Shown: positions 1 through 6,479 of the stretch, piece after piece | Layout of the letters: each line of letters starts with the position of its first letter | Numbering within the stretch: position 1 is the stretch's first letter | NCBI GenBank assembly: GCA_020024085.1 | Contig: JAHHUG010000041.1 | Coordinates: 1 to 11,391, forward strand | Origin: Christensenellaceae bacterium | Lineage (GTDB): Bacteria > Bacillota > Clostridia > Christensenellales > CAAEEZ01 | Direction of reading: 5' to 3' | DNA: 11,391 nt | Notes under the pieces: generated by a model | The model's database searches: none | Told to the model about the DNA's origin: nothing | Seen by the model: only the letters and a program-made list of their open reading frames with translations | Translations under genes and position numbers: made by a program

Positions 1-59
1 AGTTTTAATGATTTATATATGTATTTCATATTTACTTTTCACTTACTAAATTTTCGTAT

Positions 60-86
60 AAAAAAAGAGTGGCAAACCACTCTTTT
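60..86 (-). terminator. Intrinsic terminator after proA
   Basis: A perfect 10-bp stem (AAAAGAGTGG with CCACTCTTTT, 4-nt loop) is followed on the minus strand by a run of seven T, 11 bp beyond the proA stop codon. The plus-strand side is also followed by a T-rich stretch, so it could work in both directions and serve a convergent gene to the left. The remaining bases 1-59 are AT-rich and show no gene or clear signal. Confidence 0.9.
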
Positions 87-97
87 ATTTTTATAAA

Positions 98-1333
98 CTA
101 TTTTCTAACAGCACCATTTGAAGATATATTGTATTTTACTGAAGTTAATTCTTTTAGTGCAATAGGTCCTCGAGCATGTAATTTTTGGGTGGAAATTCCC
201 ATTTCTGCACCATAACCAAATTGGAAACCATCGGTAAATCTGGTAGATGTATTGGTATAAACACAAGCAGAATCAACGGCTCTACTAAAAATTTCACAAG
301 CTGTTTTATCGTTTGATAATATCACTTCCGAATGATGTGTTGAGTGCTTATTAATATGATTTATAGCCTCCTCAAGACCATTTACAACTTTAATTGAAAC
401 AATGTAGTCAAGATATTCGGTGTCATCATCTTCTGGAGTCATTGGCTCTACCTCTGCAATATGTTGAATAATATTATCGCCTTTTACCCTTACATTATTT
501 TCTTGAAGTGAACTTATTAGCGACTGCATATACCTAACATTTACATTTTTATCAACCAAAATATGTTCAAGTGCATTGCAAACTGACACTCTTTGAGTTT
601 TTGCATTTAAGATTACCTTTGTTGCAAGTTCAAAATCGGCTGTATTGTCGATATAAGCGTGGCAATTACCACCAGCTGATGCAATAACCGGCATTTTGGC
701 ATTTGCAAGGATAAACTTTTTTAGTCCCTCTCCACCTCTTGGAATGATAACATCTACAAATTTGTCTTGTTGCAATAGTTCATAACTGCTTTCCCTTGTG
801 GTATCGTCGATAAATTGCATAATCTCGCTATCAAATCCATTGTTTTCAAGTGCACTTTTCATAATATTTGCAATAGCACGGTTTGTATTAATAGCCTCTT
901 TGCCTCCACGAAGCACAACAGCATTAGAAGATTTAAGGGTAAGCCCTACGCAATCAACTGTAACATTTGGTCTTGCCTCGTAGATTATACCAATTACACC
1001 AAGCGGTGCACGAACTTTTTTGATATCTAGTCCACTATCTAATGTAAATTCTTCTACAACCTCGCCGACAGGGTCTGGCAATTCTATAATTTGAAGCAAT
1101 CCTTCTTTCATTAGGTTAATTCTATCCTCTGTAACGGTTAACCTATCGTAAAAAGCAGAAGTCTTGTCCTCATAGTTGTCTAAATCTATTTTGTTGGCTT
1201 CAAAAATAATGTCTATATTATCAGTTAAGGCATCTGCCATAACTTTAAGCATAGCATTTTTTGTATCAGTAGAAAGGTTTGCAAGCCTAAAACTAGCCTC
1301 TTTTGCCCTACTGCACATCTCTTGAACACTCAT
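98..1333 (-). CDS. proA: Gamma-glutamyl phosphate reductase (glutamate-5-semialdehyde dehydrogenase)
   Basis: ProA catalyses the second step of proline synthesis, the NADPH-dependent reduction of gamma-glutamyl phosphate to glutamate-5-semialdehyde, in the cytoplasm. The 411-residue protein has the usual length of the family and reads as ProA throughout. EARPNVT is at residues 119-125, GNCHAYID at 222-229, and the catalytic cysteine is C252 in VCNALE. The residues before these motifs vary a little from the common forms (PVIASAGGNCH where PVIETG-type sequences are usual, RVSVCNA where RPGVCNA is usual), but the cysteine is intact. The ATG start is preceded by GAGGAG with a 5-nt spacer. Its usual partner proB (glutamate 5-kinase) is not next to it: the upstream gene is yebC, separated by a strong terminator. 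proA is therefore probably its own transcription unit here, with proB elsewhere in the genome. Confidence 0.96.
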   Translation of the reverse strand: MSVQEMCSRAKEASFRLANLSTDTKNAMLKVMADALTDNIDIIFEANKIDLDNYEDKTSAFYDRLTVTEDRINLMKEGLLQIIELPDPVGEVVEEFTLDSGLDIKKVRAPLGVIGIIYEARPNVTVDCVGLTLKSSNAVVLRGGKEAINTNRAIANIMKSALENNGFDSEIMQFIDDTTRESSYELLQQDKFVDVIIPRGGEGLKKFILANAKMPVIASAGGNCHAYIDNTADFELATKVILNAKTQRVSVCNALEHILVDKNVNVRYMQSLISSLQENNVRVKGDNIIQHIAEVEPMTPEDDDTEYLDYIVSIKVVNGLEEAINHINKHSTHHSEVILSNDKTACEIFSRAVDSACVYTNTSTRFTDGFQFGYGAEMGISTQKLHARGPIALKELTSVKYNISSNGAVRK

Positions 1334-1377
1334 AACTACTCCTCATAATTAAACTTCACTCAAATTAAAATTCTTAT

Positions 1378-1424
1378 AAAAAAACAGAAATTTGAGTTAC
1401 TTATATTTTAACCCAAATTTCTGT
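1378..1424 (-). terminator. Strong intrinsic terminator after yebC
   Basis: A 15-bp stem with a single G-U pair (ACAGAAATTTGGGTT with AACTCAAATTTCTGT, 11-nt loop) is followed by seven T on the minus strand, 22 bp after the yebC stop. It separates yebC from proA. Confidence 0.92.
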
Positions 1425-1433
1425 AAGTTGCAA
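1405..1433 (-). promoter_or_regulatory. Weak candidate promoter for proA
   Basis: On the minus strand TTGCAA (4 of 6 matches to the -35 consensus) and TAAAAT (5 of 6 to the -10) are separated by 17 bp. The pair lies inside the yebC terminator stem, so its sequence is constrained by the hairpin as well. A transcript from here would begin near position 1399 and include the 3' arm of that hairpin. It is the best candidate for independent proA expression, but the match is modest. Confidence 0.35.
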
Positions 1434-1446
1434 TTAAAATCTACAC

Positions 1447-2187
1447 TTATTCCTCGTCTTCATCTGGAAGAATAACATTATGATATACCTCTTGAACATC
1501 ATCAAGTTCATCAAGTCTATCCAATAGCTTGTTGAATGTGTGAACTTTGTTCTCCTCAAGCTCAATGTAGTTATCTGGAATCATATCCAAACTAGAACTC
1601 AAAATAACAACTTTGCTATTTGCCTCTAACTCTTCTCTAACTGCTGTATAATCTTGTGGTGAAGTATATACCATAAATGCATCATCTTCTTCAACAACAT
1701 CTTCAGCACCTGCAAGAATTGCAAGCTCCATTAGTTCGTCCTCTGTGATACAACTAGCATCAACAACGATTACACCTTTACGATTGAACATATAAGATAC
1801 GCAACCTGTTGAACCTAAAGAACCACCAAATTTATCAAAAGCACATCTAACATCTCCAGCTGTTCTGTTTTTGTTATCAGTAAGTGCATCAACAATAATT
1901 GCAGAACCACCTGGGCCATAGCCTTCGTAAGTCATACTCTCGTAGTTTACACTATTTAAGTCGCCTGATGCTTTTTTGATACTTCTATTAATATTGTCGT
2001 TAGGCATATTGTTTGCCTTAGCTTTAGCAATAATATCTCTTAGGTGAGAGTTTGATGCTGGGTCTGCACCACCTTCTTTTACAGCGATAGCAATTTCTCT
2101 ACCGATTTTTGTAAATACACTTGCTCTTGCAGCATCTGTTTTGCCTTTCTTTGCTTGAATATTATGCCATTTGCTATGTCCTGACAT
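1447..2187 (-). CDS. yebC: YebC/PmpR family protein
   Basis: The 246-residue protein starts with the family signature MSGHSKWHNIQAKKGK and has the usual YebC length. Other hallmarks are the NNMPNDNINRSIKKA stretch near residues 59-73 and YEGYGPGGSAIIV near 87-99. The C-terminus is acidic (PDEDEE). YebC proteins were long annotated as DNA-binding transcriptional regulators; more recent work on the family links members to relief of ribosome stalling, notably at proline-rich sequences. The sequence alone does not decide between these roles, but the surrounding translation genes fit a ribosomal one. The start has AGGAGG with a 6-nt spacer. The stop codon of the upstream methyltransferase gene lies 10 bp before the start, directly against this ribosome binding site, so the two genes are probably cotranscribed and coupled. 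Confidence 0.95.
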   Translation of the reverse strand: MSGHSKWHNIQAKKGKTDAARASVFTKIGREIAIAVKEGGADPASNSHLRDIIAKAKANNMPNDNINRSIKKASGDLNSVNYESMTYEGYGPGGSAIIVDALTDNKNRTAGDVRCAFDKFGGSLGSTGCVSYMFNRKGVIVVDASCITEDELMELAILAGAEDVVEEDDAFMVYTSPQDYTAVREELEANSKVVILSSSLDMIPDNYIELEENKVHTFNKLLDRLDELDDVQEVYHNVILPDEDEE

Positions 2188-2197
2188 ATTTTACCTC

Positions 2198-2935
2198 CTA
2201 CTTTCGTGATAGAAAATACAATGCAATACCTCCTGCAACTGCTGCATTAAGTGATTCCATTCCATTTTCAGTTGGTAGACTAATAATTTTGTCTGCCCTA
2301 TTCCTTGAAGCATCACTTAATCCGTGTGCCTCGCTACCTACAATTATAGTAGATTTATCTTCGAATTTAATGGTAAACAAATCCTTGCCTGACATATCCA
2401 TTGAGTAGATTGTACTATCATTATGAACAGCTAAAATCTCCTCAATTGTGCCACGATAAAAGTTACCTCTAAAGATACCACCCATTGTTGAACGAAGTAC
2501 CTTTGGCGAAAACAAATCGCAACAAGATGCAAGGTAAATATCAGTGATATCCATAGCAACAGCAGTACGAATAAGTGTACCAAGGTTACCAGGGTCACTA
2601 ATACCATCAAGGATAAGAGAATTAGATTGTGGACTTACAAGCACCTTATCAAAATAATCAATAACTGCAAGTAAACCTGATGTTGTAACGGTATCGGAAA
2701 GTGACTCAAATATCTTTTCGGTAACTACATAATACTTTGTAGAACCGATAATATTAGAATACTTTTGCTCTTTTCCCTCGGAAACGACAAAGTATCTTAC
2801 CTTGATACCATCTGGGATATCCTTAAGGCTAGCCACTCCTTCCATTACAAAACAGCGATTTTTTTCACGATATTTTTTATCTTTTAGTTTCCTAATCTCT
2901 TTTACTATTTGATTGGAATTTGACTCTATTACCAT
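2198..2935 (-). CDS. SpoU/TrmH-family RNA 2'-O-ribose methyltransferase (YsgA-like)
   Basis: This is a SAM-dependent RNA ribose methyltransferase of the knotted SPOUT fold. With the ATG at 2935 the protein has 245 residues. An N-terminal substrate-binding domain (about 1-100, KEIRKLKDKKYREK then FVMEGV) precedes the catalytic domain. All three family motifs are present: motif 1 DPGNLGTLIRTA at 114-125 (N117, R123), motif 2 IIVGSEAHGLS at 197-207 (E202), and motif 3 with LPTENGMESLNAA at 220-232. The likely substrate is 23S rRNA, since the gene follows rplT as in many clostridia, but the target nucleotide cannot be read from sequence. A longer reading frame from a TTG at 2956 would start inside the rplT terminator loop and lacks a ribosome binding site; MVIESNSNQIV matches where relatives begin. 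No good ribosome binding site precedes the ATG either. Confidence 0.88.
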   Translation of the reverse strand: MVIESNSNQIVKEIRKLKDKKYREKNRCFVMEGVASLKDIPDGIKVRYFVVSEGKEQKYSNIIGSTKYYVVTEKIFESLSDTVTTSGLLAVIDYFDKVLVSPQSNSLILDGISDPGNLGTLIRTAVAMDITDIYLASCCDLFSPKVLRSTMGGIFRGNFYRGTIEEILAVHNDSTIYSMDMSGKDLFTIKFEDKSTIIVGSEAHGLSDASRNRADKIISLPTENGMESLNAAVAGGIALYFLSRK

Positions 2936-2944
2936 TTTAATAAA

Positions 2945-2966
2945 AAATGCCCTCAAATGAAGGCAT
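2945..2966 (-). terminator. Terminator of the infC-rpmI-rplT operon
   Basis: On the minus strand AATGCCTT and AGGGCATT form an 8-bp stem (one G-U pair) with a 6-nt loop, followed directly by a run of T, just after the rplT stop codon. The downstream methyltransferase start codon lies only about 10 bp past the hairpin, so that gene depends on read-through or on a promoter I cannot identify. Confidence 0.8.
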
Positions 2967-2973
2967 TGTAAAA

Positions 2974-3330
2974 TTAAGCATTAAGTGCTTTTTTAGCTGT
3001 AACGCATAATGCAGTGAATGCCTCAAAATCATTAACAGCAAGTTCAGCTAATACCTTACGGTTAAGGTTGATATTAGCAAGCTTTAGACCATACATAAAT
3101 CTTGAATAAGATAGTCCATTCATTCTAGCTGCTGCATTGATTCTTGCAATCCATAATTGTCTGAAATCTCTCTTCTTTTGTTTTCTACCAACATAAGCAT
3201 ATGTTAAAGATTTCATAACTGCTTGGTTAGCTACTCTGTAAAGTCTTGACTTAGAACCAAAGTAACCCTTAGCTTGTTTCATTATTTTTCTGTGTTTCTT
3301 AGCACCGTTAACTGCTCTTTTAATTCTCAT
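2974..3330 (-). CDS. rplT: 50S ribosomal protein L20 (bL20)
   Basis: L20 binds 23S rRNA early and is essential for 50S subunit assembly. The 118-residue protein has the family length and a very basic N-terminal extension (RIKRAVNGAKKHRKIMKQAKGY). The conserved core contains YAYVGRKQKKRDFRQLWI and ARINAAARMNGLSYSRF, followed by LNRKVLAELAVND. The ATG start has GGAGG with a 6-nt spacer. It lies 16 bp after rpmI. In Bacillota L20 is also the repressor of its own operon: free L20 binds the infC leader and favours early termination. The leader found at 4113-4224 fits this. In low-GC relatives this order (infC, rpmI, rplT) is almost invariant. Confidence 0.98.
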   Translation of the reverse strand: MRIKRAVNGAKKHRKIMKQAKGYFGSKSRLYRVANQAVMKSLTYAYVGRKQKKRDFRQLWIARINAAARMNGLSYSRFMYGLKLANINLNRKVLAELAVNDFEAFTALCVTAKKALNA

Positions 3331-3346
3331 TTTATACCTCCGCTAA

Positions 3347-3541
3347 TTAACCTTGGATTAAGGTCTTGATTGTCTTCTCTTGAGTCTTGCTAACAAGTGT
3401 ACCTTGTCTTAAGTTTCTCTTTCTCTTAGAAGTTTTCTTTGTTAAAATGTGGCTCTTACCAGATTTGTATCTCTTGATGTGGCCATTTTTTGTAACCTTA
3501 AAACGCTTTTTTGCGGCTGAATTTGATTTCATTTTTGGCAT
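3347..3541 (-). CDS. rpmI: 50S ribosomal protein L35 (bL35)
   Basis: L35 is a small basic protein of the large ribosomal subunit. From the ATG at 3541 it has 64 residues, the usual length, beginning MPKMKSNSAAKKRFKVT and continuing with GHIKRYKSGKSHILTKK. An in-frame ATG 15 bp further upstream (3556) is rejected because it overlaps the ribosome binding site: GGAGG lies 8 nt before the ATG at 3541, and the five extra residues are foreign to the family. It follows infC by 34 bp and precedes rplT by 16 bp in the translation operon. Confidence 0.97.
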   Translation of the reverse strand: MPKMKSNSAAKKRFKVTKNGHIKRYKSGKSHILTKKTSKRKRNLRQGTLVSKTQEKTIKTLIQG

Positions 3542-3575
3542 TGATATATCCTCCAAATATATATATTTTGTATAA

Positions 3576-4097
3576 TTATTTTGTAGTTTTTGTTGAAAGT
3601 GGAACTAACAACATTGAAACTGTATTACCTTCTCTTTTGGCTTCGGCAGTCTTTTGACCATTTTCCTTGACAAGTTCGAAGAATGAATCCATTACTTTGA
3701 ATGCCATTTCTGGACGAGCATTTTGTCTACCTCTTAGACGAATTGAAACCTTTACTTTGTTCTCGTCAAGAAGAAATTTGTTGGCATTTTTTGCTTTGAT
3801 AGCAACATCGTTTGTATCAATTGTGGCACTAAGTCTAATTTCCTTAATTTCAACAACCTTTTGTTTTTTCTTAGCCTCTTTGTTCTTTTTGATAATTTCA
3901 AACTTATACTTGCCGTAATCCATAATCTTTGCAACTGGTGGCTTTGCTTGTGGTGAGATAAGTACTAAATCCAAATTCTCATCGTATGCAGCCTCTAATG
4001 CTTCTCTGCTTGACATAATGCCTAGTTGTTCACCAGTACTACTGATTACTCTAAGTTCTCTTTCACGAATTTGTTCGTTGATTAATTGCTCCTTAAT
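3576..4097 (-). CDS. infC: Translation initiation factor IF-3, AUU start
   Basis: IF-3 binds the 30S subunit, prevents premature 50S joining and proofreads the start codon and initiator tRNA. An ATG-initiated frame begins only at 4016 and gives a truncated 146-residue protein lacking the start of the N-domain. Reading upstream in the same frame gives KEQLINEQIRERELRVISS followed by TGEQLGI, the expected IF-3 N-terminus. The frame can begin at an ATT codon (4095-4097) placed 8 nt after GGGGAGG. From there the product has 173 residues, the normal IF-3 length. The N-domain includes LDLVLISPQAKPPVAKIMDYGKY, then a lysine-rich linker, then the C-domain with RLRGRQNARPEMAF. AUU starts are known for infC in other bacteria, where IF-3 itself discriminates against them and so limits its own synthesis. 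An ATC codon 15 nt further in, preceded by AAGGAG, is a less likely alternative. Confidence 0.93.
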   Translation of the reverse strand: MKEQLINEQIRERELRVISSTGEQLGIMSSREALEAAYDENLDLVLISPQAKPPVAKIMDYGKYKFEIIKKNKEAKKKQKVVEIKEIRLSATIDTNDVAIKAKNANKFLLDENKVKVSIRLRGRQNARPEMAFKVMDSFFELVKENGQKTAEAKREGNTVSMLLVPLSTKTTK

Positions 4098-4105
4098 GGT
4101 CTTTT

Positions 4106-4112
4106 CCTCCCC
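4106..4112 (-). promoter_or_regulatory. infC ribosome binding site supporting the AUU start
   Basis: GGGGAGG on the minus strand ends 8 nt before the ATT codon at 4097, the strongest Shine-Dalgarno match in the leader. It begins directly after the T-run of the leader attenuator, so the ribosome binding site is made only in transcripts that escape termination. Confidence 0.85.
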
Positions 4113-4224
4113 AAAAAAAATATGGATAGCAGAGTGCTACCCATATATATAACAAAAACTAATTTTATCATATTTTAACCAATAACTCTAATTAGCGATT
4201 GGTGAGAGCTACTCTACTTGTACT
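4113..4224 (-). promoter_or_regulatory. infC operon leader with attenuator (L20-leader type)
   Basis: The leader runs from the predicted transcription start near 4224 to the infC ribosome binding site. It ends in an intrinsic terminator: ATATGGGTAGC pairs with GCTATCCATAT over 11 bp (one G-U pair) around the loop ACTCT, then eight T (4113-4146). Upstream, AGTAGAGTAGC (4208-4218) can pair with GCACTCTGCT (4128-4137) inside the terminator, ten pairs with one bulged A, which would break the terminator and act as an antiterminator. A further local hairpin is ACCAAT/ATTGGT at about 4178-4203. Position, operon and layout match the L20 leader known from Bacillus, where L20 promotes termination. I assign it by analogy; the rRNA-mimic binding site was not matched base by base. 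Confidence 0.75.
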
Positions 4225-4229
4225 ATGAC

Positions 4230-4258
4230 ATATTAACATTTTATACTTTTGCTGTCAA
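4230..4258 (-). promoter_or_regulatory. Sigma-A promoter of the infC operon
   Basis: TTGACA and TAATAT are separated by exactly 17 bp on the minus strand, 6/6 and 5/6 matches to consensus. Transcription should start near 4224. The -35 box lies 27 bp past the thrS stop codon, and no convincing terminator lies between, so thrS transcripts may also run into this leader. Confidence 0.85.
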
Positions 4259-4285
4259 GAAAAATACACCTATTTTTGAAAAATA

Positions 4286-6226
4286 TTAGATATTATTATT
4301 TCTTGTTTCAACTTGCTTACGAACCATCTTGATAAACTCTTGTTCGGTCATTGTGCCAAGGTCTCCACCCTTTCTGCTACGAACTGCAACAACCTTGTTT
4401 TCGATTTCCTTTTGACCAAGAATTATCATATATGGTACTTTGTCTAGTTGTGCCTCACGAATCTTGTAACCAACCTTCTCATTACGAACATCGTACTCTG
4501 CACGAATACCCTTTGAGTTAAGTTTTGCAGCAAGCTCGATAGCCTCCTCTGTGGTCTTTTCTGTTAGGCTAAGAACCTTTACTTGTGTTGGAGCAATCCA
4601 TAGTGGCATTGCACCATTGTACTTTTCAATCAAGTAAGCTAAAGTTCTTTCGTAGCAACCTAGTGATGTACGGTGGATAATATAAGGCTTTTTCTTTTCA
4701 CCGTTTTCATCAACATAAGTCATATTGAAGTTGTCAGCTAGGAACATATCAACTTGGATTGTAATGATTGTATCTTCCTTGCCATAAACATTTTTGTATT
4801 GAATATCAAGTTTTGGACCATAGAATGCAGCCTCGCCGATACCCTCTACATATGGAATCTCCAAGTGCTTTAAGATTTTTTCCATTGTAGCCTCAGCCTT
4901 TGCCCAAGTCTCTGGCTCGTTGATATATTTTACTGTATCAGTTGGGTCCCAACGGCTGAAACGATATGATACATCACCCTCAAATCCAACTGCCTTTAGC
5001 ATAAATTTGATTAGGTTAAGTACGCCTGCAAACTCCTTTTCAAGTTGCTCTGGAGTACATACAATGTGTCCCTCACTGATTGTAAATTGTCTTACACGAA
5101 TAAGTCCGTGCATTTCGCCACTTGCCTCATTTCTAAACAATGTAGAGGTCTCGCCATATCTAATTGGTAAATCTCTATAACTCTTTAGTCCATTATTGTA
5201 GATTGTATATTGGAATGGGCAGGTCATAGGTCTTAAAGCAAATACTTCCTCATCTTTTTCCTCATCGCCCATAACAAACATTCCATCTTTATAGTGGTCC
5301 CAGTGTCCAGAAATTTTGTATAAGTCTGACTTTGCAATTAAAGGTGTTTTTGTAAGTACATAACCCCTCTTTTGCTCCTCATCTTCTACGAATCTTTGAA
5401 GAAGTTGGATTACTCTTGCACCCTTTGGCATAAGTAGTGGTAAACCTTGACCGATGTTTTCATCTGTCATAAAGTAACCAAGGTCACGACCGATTTTGTT
5501 GTGGTCACGAAGTTTTGCCTCCTCAACCCTTGTTAAGTACTCGTCCATATCAGCTTTCTTTGGGAAGGCTGTTGCGTAGATACGAGTAAGCATCTTGTTC
5601 TTCTCGCTACCTCTCCAATAAGCACCTGCTATTGATGTAAGTTTGTATGCCTTGATAAATCCTGTATTTGGAAGATGTGGTCCACGGCATAAATCCACGA
5701 AATCACCTTGCTTGTACAAAGAAATTACTGAATCAAGTGGTAAATCCTCGATTAGCTCTACCTTGTAATCTTCGTGCTTTGAAGAGAAAAGTTTGATAGC
5801 TTCCTCACGAGAAACCTCTATTCTTTCAAGTGGTAATTTTGCCTTGATAATCCTTTGCATTTCCTTTTCAATTTTATCAAAATCCTCTTTTGCGATAGGT
5901 GTTTTGAAATCAAAGTCATAATAGAAACCATCTTCAATTGTTGGTCCTATTGCAAGTTTAACATTTGGATAAATGCTCTTTACGGCTTGTGCCATAATAT
6001 GTGAACAGGTATGTCTATAAATATCAAGACCTTCCTTATCTTTAAGTGTGATTACCTCAAATTCAGCATCATCACTAATAATAGTATTTAAGTCTACGAT
6101 AACACCATTTACCTTTGCTGCAACTGCATTTCTTGCAAGGCCTTCGCTGATATCAAAAGCAATATCATAGCCAGATTTTGCCTCGCTATATTCCTTTACA
6201 CTGCCATCTAATAATGTAATTTTCAT
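4286..6226 (-). CDS. thrS: Threonyl-tRNA synthetase
   Basis: This class II synthetase charges tRNA-Thr. The 646-residue protein has the full domain set: a TGS domain (about 1-60), an editing domain with HTCSH (H72, H76) and DLCRGPH (C180, H184), the catalytic core (about 240-540), and a C-terminal anticodon-binding domain starting near PLWIAPTQVKV. The zinc ligands expected from the E. coli enzyme are present as C335 (RPMTCPF), H387 (ISEGHIV) and H518 (IIHRTSLGCYER). The core differs from the commonest ThrS form at several places, for example MTCPFQ where MNCPGH or MNCPFH is usual, RVRQFTISEGH where QFTQDDAH-like sequence is usual, and DTIITIQVD where WQCGTIQLD is usual. The ATG has GGAGG with a 5-nt spacer. 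Expression is controlled by the T-box leader directly upstream. Confidence 0.97.
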   Translation of the reverse strand: MKITLLDGSVKEYSEAKSGYDIAFDISEGLARNAVAAKVNGVIVDLNTIISDDAEFEVITLKDKEGLDIYRHTCSHIMAQAVKSIYPNVKLAIGPTIEDGFYYDFDFKTPIAKEDFDKIEKEMQRIIKAKLPLERIEVSREEAIKLFSSKHEDYKVELIEDLPLDSVISLYKQGDFVDLCRGPHLPNTGFIKAYKLTSIAGAYWRGSEKNKMLTRIYATAFPKKADMDEYLTRVEEAKLRDHNKIGRDLGYFMTDENIGQGLPLLMPKGARVIQLLQRFVEDEEQKRGYVLTKTPLIAKSDLYKISGHWDHYKDGMFVMGDEEKDEEVFALRPMTCPFQYTIYNNGLKSYRDLPIRYGETSTLFRNEASGEMHGLIRVRQFTISEGHIVCTPEQLEKEFAGVLNLIKFMLKAVGFEGDVSYRFSRWDPTDTVKYINEPETWAKAEATMEKILKHLEIPYVEGIGEAAFYGPKLDIQYKNVYGKEDTIITIQVDMFLADNFNMTYVDENGEKKKPYIIHRTSLGCYERTLAYLIEKYNGAMPLWIAPTQVKVLSLTEKTTEEAIELAAKLNSKGIRAEYDVRNEKVGYKIREAQLDKVPYMIILGQKEIENKVVAVRSRKGGDLGTMTEQEFIKMVRKQVETRNNNI

Positions 6227-6243
6227 ACTTGCCTCCGTTATAT

Positions 6244-6272
6244 AAAAAAATCGCCCTTATAATAAGGACGAT
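6244..6272 (-). terminator. T-box regulatory terminator
   Basis: This is the attenuator hairpin of the T-box: a 9-bp stem containing one G-U pair, then seven T, ending only 7 bp before the thrS ribosome binding site. It forms when tRNA-Thr is charged and is replaced by the antiterminator otherwise. Confidence 0.92.
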
Positions 6273-6440
6273 AAAATCTCGTGGTTCCACCTTAATTGTA
6301 GCAAACGCTACCACTCATTAGGTTATTTAATCTAGCATACAAGGGTGTATAGGTGGTAAAACATTAGGTATTTTGCATTTTCTCAGCAACAATGCTCTCT
6401 GTATAAAGTGACCAAAAATTTCGTGTCCTAACTTGTAAGT
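6244..6440 (-). promoter_or_regulatory. Threonine T-box riboswitch (thrS leader)
   Basis: The RNA senses uncharged tRNA-Thr and lets transcription continue into thrS. The T-box core AAGGTGGAACCACGAG is at 6278-6293. In the antiterminator AAGG pairs with CCUU and ACGA with UCGU around the 7-nt bulge UGGAACC, whose UGGA would pair with a tRNA end in UCCA. The competing terminator uses AUCGUCCUU with AAGGGCGAU (6250-6272), then seven T. The Stem I apical part shows AGAGAG, the hairpin GCATT/AATGC (6391-6395 with 6375-6379) and the loop GTTGCTGAGA. Stem III is GTAGC/GCTAC (6298-6311). The specifier is best placed at an ACC codon: 6355-6357 (followed by A), with further ACC triplets at 6352-6354 and 6367-6369. 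All encode threonine. Exact Stem I pairing is uncertain. Confidence 0.93.
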
Positions 6441-6446
6441 AAATAA

Positions 6447-6475
6447 AGTATAGTGCAATAAAATTAATTTGTCAA
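6447..6475 (-). promoter_or_regulatory. Sigma-A promoter of thrS
   Basis: TTGACA and TATACT are spaced by 17 bp on the minus strand, beginning 4 bp after the stop codon of the YtxC-like gene. Transcription should start near 6440, giving a T-box leader of about 200 nt before the thrS ribosome binding site. Confidence 0.88.
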
Positions 6476-6479
6476 ATAA

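Noticed and set aside
3542..3556. Five-residue N-terminal extension of L35 from an ATG at 3556.
   Set aside because: The upstream ATG overlaps the GGAGG that serves the ATG at 3541, and L35 proteins begin MPKMKS.
4259..4285. AT-only hairpin (AAAAATA/TATTTTT) after thrS as a terminator.
   Set aside because: The stem has only A-T pairs and no proper T-run beyond the arm itself, so it is too weak to call a terminator.
4920..5180. Plus-strand open frame of 86 codons inside thrS, and similar plus-strand frames elsewhere.
   Set aside because: They lie wholly within clear minus-strand genes, have no ribosome binding sites and look like no known protein, so they are antisense shadows.
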